The notes under the pieces are model-generated. The model was not told the origin of the DNA. It saw nothing but the letters and a program-made list of their open reading frames with translations, and searched no databases. From GCA-2697345 sp045565015 (GTDB lineage Bacteria > Pseudomonadota > Alphaproteobacteria > Rhodobacterales > Rhodobacteraceae): a stretch of 30,708 bases of DNA. This document shows positions 1-8,542 of the stretch, one piece after another; position 1 is the stretch's first letter, and each line of letters begins with the position of its first letter. Position numbers and translations under genes: made by a program. The stretch spans positions 1 to 30,708 of the forward strand of contig JBJLGD010000031.1 in the NCBI GenBank assembly GCA_045565015.1. Direction: 5' to 3'.

Positions 1-567
1 TAGACTCTTCATTACCATCTGATGCGGATGATATGCCTGGCATTATAGTGCCAAGGAAAACGGTTTCTGAACTTAGGAAACTTCTGGGCGATGAAGATTT
101 ACAGGTCGCAGTATCTGTAAGTGAAACAAAAGTCAGGTTTGCGACTGCCGAAATGACATTGACCTCAAAAGTAATAGACGGCACTTTTCCAGATTATAAT
201 CGAGTAATTCCTAACGATCATGCAAGAAAGTTAGAAATAGACGCAACGATGTTTTCACAAGCAGTTGACAGAGTATCAACAGTTAGCTCAGAAAGATCTA
301 GAACTGTAAAACTGTCTATTTCAGAGAATAAGCTGATCTTATCTGTAAATTCCCCCGATAGTGGCACTGCAGAGGAAGAGTTTAACGGTTAAGTATAATG
401 ATGATGAGCTTGAAATAGGTTTTAACGCAAAGTATCTGTTGGAGATTTCTAGCCAAGTTAATCAAGACGATGCTGTTTTTATGTTTAATTCACCTGGGGA
501 CCCTACTTTGATGCGTGAGGGAAATGATGAGTCTGCTATATATGTTGTAATGCCGATGCGTGTTTGA
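1..567 (+). CDS. dnaN: DNA polymerase III sliding clamp beta, 3' part, with an apparent 1-base frameshift
   Basis: This is the C-terminal part of the ring-shaped processivity clamp that tethers the replicative polymerase to DNA. The gene enters from the left edge: the reading frame is open from base 3, upstream of the first ATG at 33. The text through IVPRKTVSELRKLL and the C-terminal YVVMPMRV is characteristic of DnaN. The product is split between two frames. The first frame runs through ...SGTAEEE and stops at 390-392; the second carries LTVKYNDDELEIGFNA to the stop at 565-567. Removing one T from TTT at 381-383 restores one continuous protein, so there is a +1 insertion relative to the family. 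DnaN is essential, so a sequencing or assembly error is more likely than a true null. RecF follows 9 bases later, as is usual. Confidence 0.93.
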
Positions 568-576
568 AGCTGATGA

Positions 577-1683
577 ATGTTGGATCATTATTTATCTGAA
601 ATAACTTTTTCGCATTTTCGTTCCCATTTAGATACAAAGTTAGAATTAAGTGGTGCGCCAGTAGCTATTTTTGGTTTAAATGGTGTAGGAAAAACAAATA
701 TCTTAGAAGCGATATCGATGTTGTCCCCGGGTAGAGGGCTTAGGAGATCAAAATTAGGAGATATGACTAGATCACCGGAAGCAATTGGTTGGAAAGTTTC
801 TGCAGTGCTTCAGCTTGATAAAAGTGCTCATACTATTGAAACGAAAACTGGTCCTAACCTTGCTCGACTGGTTTATATTGATGATAAATCTGAATCACAA
901 ATCAGTCTGGGTAAGTTGTTGAAAATGATTTGGCTTACTCCTTCGATGGATAGATTGTGGGTGGAGGGCGCTGAAATGCGTAGGAGGTTTTTAGATAGGA
1001 TCACGCATTCATTTATTCCGGGGCACGCGGAAGCAGTATTGAGTTACGAGAAGTCTATGAAAGAACGGAACACCTTGCTTAAGGAATTTAACCGCGACCC
1101 AGATTGGTACTCAGCAGTCGAAGACCAAATGGCATCTTCAGGAGTAAAAATAAATGAGAATAGGAACTTTGCTGTAGAAAAACTGATATCTTCGATGAAA
1201 AATGTCTCTACTTCATTTCCAGTTGCGAGCTTAGATTTAATAAATTACCAGAAAGATTTTACCTCAATAACAGTTGATGGATTCAAAGAATTACTATCAA
1301 GTGCCAGATCAGATGATTTTTTTTCACACAGGACATCCGTAGGACCTCATAAAACAGATTTAGTCGTTAAATATCAAGAAAAAGGGCTTGATGCTAAAAA
1401 TTGCTCAACCGGTGAACAAAAAGCTTTATTAATTTCTTTGATACTAGCCAATGCGAGAGCTCTTATTAATGAATTTAATATATCTCCAATTATTCTTTTA
1501 GATGAGGTAGCTGCCCACCTAGACGCAGATCGAAGGAAAGATCTTTATGCAGAAATTCGTTCTCTAAATACACAGGCATGGATGACCGGAACTGGAGCAG
1601 AGTTGTTTGATGAAATTGGGTCAGAGGCTCAAAAATTTGAGGTTACTTATAAAAACGGTACTTCGCGAGTAATATCATTATAA
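577..1683 (+). CDS. recF: DNA replication and repair protein RecF
   Basis: RecF is an SMC-like ATPase that helps load RecA at single-strand gaps through RecOR and acts on DNA in the cytoplasm. The 368-residue length is normal. The N-terminus (SEITFSHFRSH) fits the family. A Walker A motif GLNGVGKT lies at residues 33-40, an ABC-type signature STGEQK at about 277-282, and Walker B IILLDE at about 305-310 followed by a D-loop-like AAHLD. I chose the ATG at 577 because it begins the conserved N-terminus directly; the ATG at 573 is in another frame. It follows dnaN by 9 bases and is probably co-transcribed with it. The dnaN-recF-gyrB order is the ancestral origin-proximal arrangement. Confidence 0.95.
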   Translation: MLDHYLSEITFSHFRSHLDTKLELSGAPVAIFGLNGVGKTNILEAISMLSPGRGLRRSKLGDMTRSPEAIGWKVSAVLQLDKSAHTIETKTGPNLARLVYIDDKSESQISLGKLLKMIWLTPSMDRLWVEGAEMRRRFLDRITHSFIPGHAEAVLSYEKSMKERNTLLKEFNRDPDWYSAVEDQMASSGVKINENRNFAVEKLISSMKNVSTSFPVASLDLINYQKDFTSITVDGFKELLSSARSDDFFSHRTSVGPHKTDLVVKYQEKGLDAKNCSTGEQKALLISLILANARALINEFNISPIILLDEVAAHLDADRRKDLYAEIRSLNTQAWMTGTGAELFDEIGSEAQKFEVTYKNGTSRVISL

Positions 1684-1740
1684 GCTTGATGATCTATCAT
1701 ATTAAGATCTTCTAATGACCAAGCTTAATTTATCTTTTTA
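1681..1740 (+). terminator. possible weak terminator after recF
   Basis: TAAGCTTG at 1681-1688 (which includes the recF stop) pairs exactly with CAAGCTTA at 1720-1727. A second stem nests inside it: GATCT 1691-1695 with AGATC 1705-1709. A T-rich stretch follows at 1728-1740. The stems are AT-rich and the outer loop is long, so termination would be weak. The structure could also be a chance dyad. Confidence 0.3.
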
Positions 1741-1857
1741 TACAATTTGATAAACGGCGTATTATTCTGCATATGTGAGATATAATATATATATTGCAAA
1801 AGATAATTAAAAATATTTTCCTTCATTTAAAAATTATACAATATTTTGTGCAAAAGC

Positions 1858-1886
1858 GTGACATAGATTGAAAAAAATGCTATATG
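1858..1886 (+). promoter_or_regulatory. candidate sigma-70-type promoter of gyrB
   Basis: GTGACA at 1858-1863 (close to TTGACA), a 17-base spacer and TATATG at 1881-1886 form a plausible -35/-10 pair. The predicted transcript start is about 1893, some 20 bases ahead of the gyrB ATG. A ribosome binding site AAGGG sits at 1902-1906, 6 bases before the start. The surrounding 229-base gap is very AT-rich and carries TTATACAAT twice (1738-1746 and 1834-1842), of unknown meaning. Confidence 0.45.
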
Positions 1887-1912
1887 TAGGTACGAAAATT
1901 TAAGGGCAGTGA

Positions 1913-4327
1913 ATGACAGATTTAGATCAAAATGGAGAAGCTTATGAAGCTGACTCTATAAAGGTTCTTAAGGGATTAGATGCAGTAAGGAAACGACCGG
2001 GTATGTATATCGGGGATACCGATGACGGCTCTGGGTTACATCATATGGTATATGAAGTTGTAGATAATGGTATAGATGAAGCGTTAGCAGGGCATGCAGA
2101 TTTAATTACGGTTAAGATAAATTCAGACTCAAGTGTTACTGTTTGTGATAACGGGCGTGGAATACCAGTAGGAATTCATGAAGAAGAGGGTATTTCGGCA
2201 GCAGAGGTTATTATGACACAACTCCATGCTGGTGGGAAATTTGATAGTAACTCTTATAAAGTTTCAGGAGGTTTACATGGCGTTGGAGTGTCAGTTGTTA
2301 ATGCTCTTTCTGATTGGTTAGAGTTGACTATCTCTCGTGATGGTAAAAAATACATAGCTCGTTTTGAAAATGGGGATACTGTTAAATCGTTGGCTGAAGT
2401 TGAAAACTCAGAAAATTCTGGGACACAGGTTCGTTTTTTAGCTTCTTTAAATACTTTCTCTAATTTAGATTATTCCTTTATAACTCTAGAAAATAGGCTG
2501 AGGGAGTTAGCTTTTTTAAACTCTGGTGTCAGAATAGTGTTAGAAGATCTAAGGCCCACTATAGGACTGAAATCGGAACTTTTTTACGAGGGCGGAGTTA
2601 AAGAGTTTGTTAGGTATATTGATCGATCTAAGGCATCTGTGATGCCGCAACCAATTTATATTTTAGGGGAAAGAGATGACATAGCTGTAGAGTTAGCGAT
2701 GTGGTGGAATGATAGTTATCATGAAACAGTCTTGCCATTCACAAATAATATCCCTCAGCGTGATGGTGGTGCTCACTTGGCTGGTTTTAGAGGAGCCTTG
2801 ACTCGGACAATAAATACTTATGCACAGTCAACAGGTATTGCAAAGAAAGAGAAAGTTTCTTTTACAGGTGATGACGCCAGAGAAGGTTTGACATGTGTAC
2901 TAAGTGTTAAGATACCAGATCCGAAGTTCTCATCGCAGACCAAAGACAAGTTGGTTTCAAGTGAGGTTCGTCCAGCAGTTGAGGGTTTAGTTAATGAAAA
3001 ACTTTCAGAATGGTTTGAAGAAAACCCAAACGAGGCTAAAATTGTAGTCACAAAAATAATCGAGGCAGCTCACGCTAGAGAAGCTGCTAGAAAGGCTCGT
3101 GACCTAACTCGAAGAAAAACTGCACTAGATGTAAATTTTTTGGCGGGGAAGCTGAAAGATTGTTCAGAAAAAGATCCTGCTAAGACAGAAGTCTTTTTGG
3201 TGGAAGGTGACTCTGCTGGTGGTTCAGCGCAGACAGGTAGAGATCGGGGAACTCAAGCAGTTCTTCCTCTAAGGGGTAAAATATTAAATGTCGAGAGAGC
3301 CAGGTTTGATCGAATGCTAGGCTCTCAAGAAATTGGAAATCTGGTGATGGCTCTTGGTACAGGTATTGGAAGAGATGAATTTGATTTGTCTAAGCTTCGA
3401 TATCATAAAGTGGTAATTATGACTGATGCTGATGTAGATGGTGCGCATATAAGAACGCTCCTCTTAACATTCTTTTACAGACAAATGTATCAGCTTATTG
3501 AAGGAGGGCACCTCTATATAGCGCAACCACCACTTTTTAAGGTGTCGAGGGGAAAATCGGAGGTTTATCTTAAAGATCAAGGTCACCTCGAAGATTATTT
3601 AATTGAAATGGGAGTGGAAGGTTCAGAACTTCGATTGGCTTCGGGTGAGAAAATAGTAGATCAAGACCTCTTAAGAGTTTTAAAAGAAGCGAGGGTGGTA
3701 AACAAAATATTAAACGTTTTACCAACCCATTACCCTAAACATATAATAGAACAAGCAGCTTTATCTGGGGCATTCTTAAAAGAGCAAACTGAAACTAGTT
3801 TGCAGATTGTAGCGGATAATATTTCTAAACGTTTGGATTTAATAGCTTTTGAATATGAAAAGGGTTGGCAGGGAATAGCGATGGATGATGGAGGTATAAA
3901 GCTATCTAGAGTTTTAAGAGGTGTGGGAGAAATAAGAGTTCTGGATGGGAAACTCTTATCATCGACAGAGCTAAAGAGACTTGGTTCACTTACAAAAAGC
4001 CTTCAGGAAGTATATGACAGACCAGTTCATTTAGTAAGAAAAGATAAAGAGCAAGTGATTTACGGTCCTACAGACTTGTTAAGGTATATATTGGACGCTG
4101 GAGAAAAGGGGTCTGCATTACAAAGGTATAAAGGGTTAGGAGAAATGAATCCAGATCAATTGTGGGAAACTACATTAGATCCCGAAGCAAGGACATTATT
4201 ACAAGTACAAGTGAAAGATGTAATAGAAGCAGATGATACCTTCACTAAATTAATGGGTGATATAGTGGAACCTCGTAAAGACTTCATTCAAAATAATGCC
4301 TTAAGCGTCGAAAATCTTGATTTTTGA
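1913..4327 (+). CDS. gyrB: DNA gyrase subunit B
   Basis: GyrB is the ATPase subunit of gyrase, which introduces negative supercoils together with GyrA. The 804-residue length is normal. The N-terminus has the GHKL ATPase features (YEVVDNGIDEALAG, DNGRGIPVGIH and GGLHGVGVSVVNAL). The transducer domain follows. The Toprim domain has EGDSAGGSA with the catalytic Glu at about 431, PLRGKILNVE, and the metal-binding DADVDGAH at about 505-512. The C-terminus has the QRYKGLGEMNPDQLWETT motif. The start at 1913 is preceded by AAGGG at a good distance. No frameshift or missing motif is seen. Confidence 0.97.
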   Translation: MTDLDQNGEAYEADSIKVLKGLDAVRKRPGMYIGDTDDGSGLHHMVYEVVDNGIDEALAGHADLITVKINSDSSVTVCDNGRGIPVGIHEEEGISAAEVIMTQLHAGGKFDSNSYKVSGGLHGVGVSVVNALSDWLELTISRDGKKYIARFENGDTVKSLAEVENSENSGTQVRFLASLNTFSNLDYSFITLENRLRELAFLNSGVRIVLEDLRPTIGLKSELFYEGGVKEFVRYIDRSKASVMPQPIYILGERDDIAVELAMWWNDSYHETVLPFTNNIPQRDGGAHLAGFRGALTRTINTYAQSTGIAKKEKVSFTGDDAREGLTCVLSVKIPDPKFSSQTKDKLVSSEVRPAVEGLVNEKLSEWFEENPNEAKIVVTKIIEAAHAREAARKARDLTRRKTALDVNFLAGKLKDCSEKDPAKTEVFLVEGDSAGGSAQTGRDRGTQAVLPLRGKILNVERARFDRMLGSQEIGNLVMALGTGIGRDEFDLSKLRYHKVVIMTDADVDGAHIRTLLLTFFYRQMYQLIEGGHLYIAQPPLFKVSRGKSEVYLKDQGHLEDYLIEMGVEGSELRLASGEKIVDQDLLRVLKEARVVNKILNVLPTHYPKHIIEQAALSGAFLKEQTETSLQIVADNISKRLDLIAFEYEKGWQGIAMDDGGIKLSRVLRGVGEIRVLDGKLLSSTELKRLGSLTKSLQEVYDRPVHLVRKDKEQVIYGPTDLLRYILDAGEKGSALQRYKGLGEMNPDQLWETTLDPEARTLLQVQVKDVIEADDTFTKLMGDIVEPRKDFIQNNALSVENLDF

Positions 4328-4411
4328 CGAATTTTTATTTTAATTGATGTTAGTAATTTATATATCAAATACGTGGTTATTTATTGGTTTTTTTAGAAAA
4401 TAAGGGTAAAC

Positions 4412-5857
4412 ATGATGAGTTATTCTACCTATATGAAACAAGCTAATCTAGTTGATGGGAAGTGGGTCGCCGCTGATAGTGGCAAGACGTTGTCAGTTAT
4501 TAATCCCGCTACTAATGAAGTTATTGGAAACGTACCGGCGAGCGGTAGTGTAGAAACGGAGAGGGCAATATCAGCAGCTGCAAAGGCGTTTCCAGAGTAC
4601 GCAGATAAACCACTCCTAGAGAGAGTCGGATTATTATGGAAGTTACATGATGCTCTGTTAGATAATCAAAAGGATTTGGCTGAGTTGCTGACTGTAGAAC
4701 AAGGTAAGCCTCTTGTAGAAGCAATGGGTGAGATTGCTATCGGGGCTGCATATATTAGATGGTTCGCAGAAGAAATTAGACGGAATAAAGGAGAGATAGT
4801 TCCTGCCGCAGCGTTAGATCGTAGAATTTTGGTTACAAAACATCCTGTAGGTGTAGTGGGTATGATAACACCTTGGAATTTTCCGTCTTCTATGCTTGCC
4901 CGTAAGCTAGGCCCAGCATTGGCAGCAGGATGCACGGTAGTTGCAAAGCCAGCTTCAGCAACCCCTTATTCCGGTTTAGCATGGGGTGCACTTTGCGAAG
5001 AATCCGGATTCCCGAAGGGTGTAGTAAATATTTTAACTGGACCCGCAAAAGAAATAGGTAATACGATAATGAACAGCCCTTTAGTTAGGAAGGTCACTTT
5101 TACTGGTTCTACAGAGGTTGGAAAAGAACTTATAAAAAGGTCAGCAGATACAGTTAAAAAAGTGAGTATGGAATTAGGTGGAAATGCACCATTTCTTGTG
5201 TTTAATGACGCGGACCTTGATAAAGCAGTTGAAGGAGCGATCGTAAGTAAATTTAGAAATGCTGGTCAAACTTGTGTATGCGCAAATAGGATTTATGTAC
5301 AGTCTGGTGTTTATCAGGACTTTGTAAAAAAATTTCTGACTGAAACTGCCAAAATGAAAGTTGGTGATGGTAGAGACCCAGATGTTGAACAAGGGCCATT
5401 AATAGATATGAATGCAGTGTTAAAAGTTGAAGAGTTGTTAGAGGATGCTGTAAAAAAAGGCGCAAAAATTGCTTTGGGTGGATCTAGGAATGATAAAGGA
5501 AAAACATTTTTTTCACCCACGATTGTAACTGGAGCGAAACAAAATATGAGATTTTCTAAGGAGGAAATTTTTGGACCATTAGCACCAATATTTCAATTTG
5601 AATCTGAAGAAGAAGCAATTGTTATGGCTAATGATACTGACTTTGGGTTGTGTTCATACGCATATACCAGGGATGTAGGACGTATCATGCGTTTAAATGA
5701 AAAGCTGGAATATGGAATGATTGGTATTAACTCTGGCCTAATAACAACTGTAGAGGCTCCATTTGGTGGCGTAAAAGAAAGTGGTTTGGGTAAAGAGGGT
5801 GGAAGCCAAGGTTTAGAGGATTATCTTGATACAAAGTACACAGCACTCGATTTTTAG
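4412..5857 (+). CDS. gabD: NAD(P)-dependent succinate-semialdehyde dehydrogenase, GabD type
   Basis: This aldehyde dehydrogenase probably oxidises succinate semialdehyde to succinate, as in GABA catabolism; a related semialdehyde is possible. The 481-residue length is usual for GabD, and the sequence matches GabD closely along its length. TPWNFP is at about 153-158. The general base Glu lies in ELGGN at about 254. The catalytic Cys lies in GQTCVCANR at about 288, with the second Cys two residues later that gives some SSADHs a redox switch. The C-terminus has PFGGVKESGLGKEG. AAGGG at 4402-4406 supports the start at 4412; the ATG at 4415 is also possible. The M19 homologue starts 40 bases downstream, so the two may share a transcript. 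No GABA transaminase is present here. Confidence 0.85.
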   Translation: MMSYSTYMKQANLVDGKWVAADSGKTLSVINPATNEVIGNVPASGSVETERAISAAAKAFPEYADKPLLERVGLLWKLHDALLDNQKDLAELLTVEQGKPLVEAMGEIAIGAAYIRWFAEEIRRNKGEIVPAAALDRRILVTKHPVGVVGMITPWNFPSSMLARKLGPALAAGCTVVAKPASATPYSGLAWGALCEESGFPKGVVNILTGPAKEIGNTIMNSPLVRKVTFTGSTEVGKELIKRSADTVKKVSMELGGNAPFLVFNDADLDKAVEGAIVSKFRNAGQTCVCANRIYVQSGVYQDFVKKFLTETAKMKVGDGRDPDVEQGPLIDMNAVLKVEELLEDAVKKGAKIALGGSRNDKGKTFFSPTIVTGAKQNMRFSKEEIFGPLAPIFQFESEEEAIVMANDTDFGLCSYAYTRDVGRIMRLNEKLEYGMIGINSGLITTVEAPFGGVKESGLGKEGGSQGLEDYLDTKYTALDF

Positions 5858-5897
5858 AGTTTTTTAAATATCAATTTTACGGTTAGGAGAAGGCAAG

Positions 5898-6881
5898 TTG
5901 ATAACAATTGATAATCTGCAGTATGCAAATTGGTCAGAAAAAATCTTTAAAGAAATGCGTGAAGGTGAAGTAGATGCAGTACACGTAACCATAGCGTATC
6001 ATGAGAATTTTAGAGAAACCGTTCTCAATATCGAAATGTGGAATTCAATGTTTGAGAATTTTCCTAATCTAATTATGAAAGGACAGTTTTCATCAGATAT
6101 TGAAATAGCAAAATCCAATAATAAAACGGCTATTTTTTTTGGATTTCAAAACCCAAGTCCCATTGAAGATGATATAGGTTTATTAGAAGTTTTTTATGAT
6201 TTGGGTGTTCGGTTTATGCAATTAAGCTATAATAACCAATCTTTACTAGCTACCGGCTGTTATGAAGATGTAGACCCCGGTTTGACTAGGTTTGGTAAAC
6301 AGGTGATAAAAGAGATGAATAGATTGGGTATGGTTATAGATATGAGCCATTCGGCTGATCGATCTACAATAGAAGCAATTAATCTCTCTGAGCGGCCTAT
6401 CGCAATTACTCACGCCAACCCATATTGTTGGCACCCGGCAGTTAGAAATAAAAAGCATCAGGTATTGAAAGAATTAACTTCCAGGAGGGGAATGTTAGGG
6501 TTCTCCCTATATCCACATCATCTTAAGGCTGGGAGTCTTTGTTCTTTATCGAGCTTTTGCGAGATGATAGCTGATAGCGCGGAAAAATATGGTACAGAAT
6601 ATTTAGGAATCGGCTCTGATTTGTGTCAAGATCAACCCGATAGTATTGTAACATGGATGAGGAATGGGCGGTGGTCCAAAGAGGTTGATTATGGTGAAGG
6701 CTCAGTTTCAGATCCAGGGTTTCCAGATCAGCCAGAGTGGTTTAGAGATAATCGTGATTTTCATAAAATTCGAGAAGGGTTAGTCAATATTGGTTTCTCG
6801 ACAGTTGAGGTGGAAGGTATAATGGGGGAAAACTGGCGTCGATTCTATCACGAATCCTTTTATGGAATTGATAATGAATAA
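5898..6881 (+). CDS. divergent peptidase M19 (membrane dipeptidase-like) protein
   Basis: The protein belongs to the renal-dipeptidase-like amidohydrolase family (M19), 327 residues, with no signal peptide. Conserved landmarks are DMSH (His151) and ITHANP (His172), matching the two histidine ligands late in the fold; AVRN (Arg183); and IGSD (Asp241). The N-terminal metal motif HxD is replaced by DNLQY. The bridging Glu position reads FGFQN (Gln84), and the proton-shuttle His position reads LSYNN (Tyr111). It may therefore bind one metal or none and act on something other than dipeptides. The start is TTG, placed by AGGAGA at 5885-5890, 7 bases upstream. Its end overlaps the next gene, which points to translational coupling. 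Confidence 0.8.
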   Translation: MITIDNLQYANWSEKIFKEMREGEVDAVHVTIAYHENFRETVLNIEMWNSMFENFPNLIMKGQFSSDIEIAKSNNKTAIFFGFQNPSPIEDDIGLLEVFYDLGVRFMQLSYNNQSLLATGCYEDVDPGLTRFGKQVIKEMNRLGMVIDMSHSADRSTIEAINLSERPIAITHANPYCWHPAVRNKKHQVLKELTSRRGMLGFSLYPHHLKAGSLCSLSSFCEMIADSAEKYGTEYLGIGSDLCQDQPDSIVTWMRNGRWSKEVDYGEGSVSDPGFPDQPEWFRDNRDFHKIREGLVNIGFSTVEVEGIMGENWRRFYHESFYGIDNE

Positions 6882-8517
6882 ACTATTTAGAAATGAAATC
6901 TCATTAAGAAAACCCAATGAAGTTATGAGGCTAAACCGGATGGGTTCTATGTTTCCCTCACGTATGTCTTTTATGAGGACATTACTCCGAGTTCTCTCTC
7001 AAAAAAAAGCAAAGGTTAATCGACTCCGTTGGGATATAGATACAGCAGGTTACGGTATTGCTGTTTATTCTATAATAATAAGTGAGGAGATATATTCACT
7101 TGTTGCTTTCTCAACTAGATTAGATCCCTCTAAACGGACTGATCGTGTGATTGCTGAAGCCTGGGATAGCTCATATGTCCTTTATGATGGTATTCCGGAA
7201 CGATCTGAAATTGATAGATTAGAAAAACAAGTTCCACTTCAAGAGGCAGGCAGATATACCGATAGAGACTTAATATTGAGTAGGGCTAATAAATCTGTTC
7301 GACTATGGTCACATGTGGTTGAAAGATTAAAGAATGGAGAACAGCCGGATCTAGAAATGATTAAAAGTACGGGTTACCTAATGCGAACTACGGCTGTTTA
7401 TGGTAATGGAAAATTTGGTATTTTAGATAGAAATCAAATTTTAGACAGACAAGCTCTTTCCGGGCCATTTATGGCTGAAATGCTAACAGTTTTATTAATT
7501 AGAGGCTTTACCCATGATTTAGTTGAGCATGTTGGTCGGGGAGAATTAGATAAAAAATATAAAAAATATTTGGGGATTGGTAATTCCACGGGTCTAGGAA
7601 TGGCACCTTTTTTAGTTGAGCATCCCGAACTTATTAGTAACTGGATGATGGCCAAGGAGACTGGATTGGCAAGAGTACGAGCTATTAGCCAATTAAAGAA
7701 AATACAAATAAAGAACTTAATTACGCTATCAAAAAGGGTTACTTTGCATCTTGAACAGTGGAATGTATCAGACATTGAATATCAAATACGAATACAAAAA
7801 CTTAAGAGTGAATGGAAAAAAATCTGTATAAAGTTACCTCTGTTATTAAATGATTTAAGTCCTCTTAATAGTTTGGTTGAGTATTCAAAGAGTTTCTCAT
7901 TGGACTGCCAGGAATTACTTGTGTCATTCGTCCTAGAAGAGTGTGGCGACGTAGTAGATGGATTAACATGCTGTATGGTTTCAGATTATTCGCTACCTCT
8001 TAGCCCTACTATGTCATTAGAAAAGTTTAAACAAATTATCATAACTAAATTTCAGTGGGCACTAGCTGTAGATTTCGAAGATAAAATGGAGGCTGCTCAG
8101 TTTTGGTATGTTAGTGAAGAGAAACTGGAGCCCAGACTAGGATTAAGATTTGAAGAACCTGGCGCAGAATTGGAAAGCCCTATGGATATCGCGCGTCAAA
8201 TTAAAAACTTATACTCTGATATTGATCAGGAATATAAAAATCTTGCAGAATTTTTGAGAATTTTCCCTGAACACAGAGCGGCAGTAAGGCGAGTACAAGT
8301 AATGGCGCTTTACCCCTATTCAGAAATACAGGAGAACTTGATTAGCTCGAATTGTAAGCCAATTGATATGTTACGCTGTAAGTTATCCTTTTTTGGAGCG
8401 GCAAAGTTTGATCCAAAGTCCGATAGATGGGTGAGGATAGCATTGGGCCAAGGAGCACCTTTACTGAGTGAATTAACTGAAAAGGATGAGTCTTGGTTAC
8501 CAGTTTTAATTACATGA
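6862..8517 (+). CDS. uncharacterised 551-residue protein
   Basis: I do not recognise a family. The protein appears soluble, with no signal peptide or clear membrane segment. The N-terminal third is basic (RTLLRVLSQKKAKVNRLRW) and leads into a predicted mixed alpha/beta part with AGYGIAVYSIIISEEIYSLVAF. The middle has YGNGKFGILDRNQI and a glycine-rich turn YLGIGNSTGLGMAPFLVEHP. A helical region follows at about 270-400. The C-terminal part is rich in Asp and Glu. The reading frame overlaps the end of the M19 homologue: by 20 bases from the ATG at 6862, or by 8 bases from an alternative ATG at 6874. Codon use resembles its neighbours. The tight linkage on both sides implies a shared function with the M19 and DUF3726 proteins. 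Confidence 0.85.
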   Translation: MELIMNKLFRNEISLRKPNEVMRLNRMGSMFPSRMSFMRTLLRVLSQKKAKVNRLRWDIDTAGYGIAVYSIIISEEIYSLVAFSTRLDPSKRTDRVIAEAWDSSYVLYDGIPERSEIDRLEKQVPLQEAGRYTDRDLILSRANKSVRLWSHVVERLKNGEQPDLEMIKSTGYLMRTTAVYGNGKFGILDRNQILDRQALSGPFMAEMLTVLLIRGFTHDLVEHVGRGELDKKYKKYLGIGNSTGLGMAPFLVEHPELISNWMMAKETGLARVRAISQLKKIQIKNLITLSKRVTLHLEQWNVSDIEYQIRIQKLKSEWKKICIKLPLLLNDLSPLNSLVEYSKSFSLDCQELLVSFVLEECGDVVDGLTCCMVSDYSLPLSPTMSLEKFKQIIITKFQWALAVDFEDKMEAAQFWYVSEEKLEPRLGLRFEEPGAELESPMDIARQIKNLYSDIDQEYKNLAEFLRIFPEHRAAVRRVQVMALYPYSEIQENLISSNCKPIDMLRCKLSFFGAAKFDPKSDRWVRIALGQGAPLLSELTEKDESWLPVLIT

Positions 8518-8542
8518 CTTAAAGTTTAGATTTAGAAGGATA

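Noticed and set aside
381..392. Programmed +1 frameshift in dnaN
   Set aside because: There is no stop codon, rare codon or upstream stimulatory sequence at the TTT; the zero-frame stop comes only later, and no such mechanism is known for dnaN. An error or mutation explains it more simply.
1684..1912. Replication origin with DnaA boxes between recF and gyrB
   Set aside because: The stretch is AT-rich and has TTATACAAT twice, but this does not match the TTATNCACA box and there is no cluster of true boxes.
2818..3051. Minus-strand reading frame inside gyrB
   Set aside because: It lies wholly within a well-supported gene and has no recognisable protein character.
4521..5520. Minus-strand reading frames inside the aldehyde dehydrogenase gene
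   Set aside because: They overlap each other and a strongly conserved gene, and show no family features.
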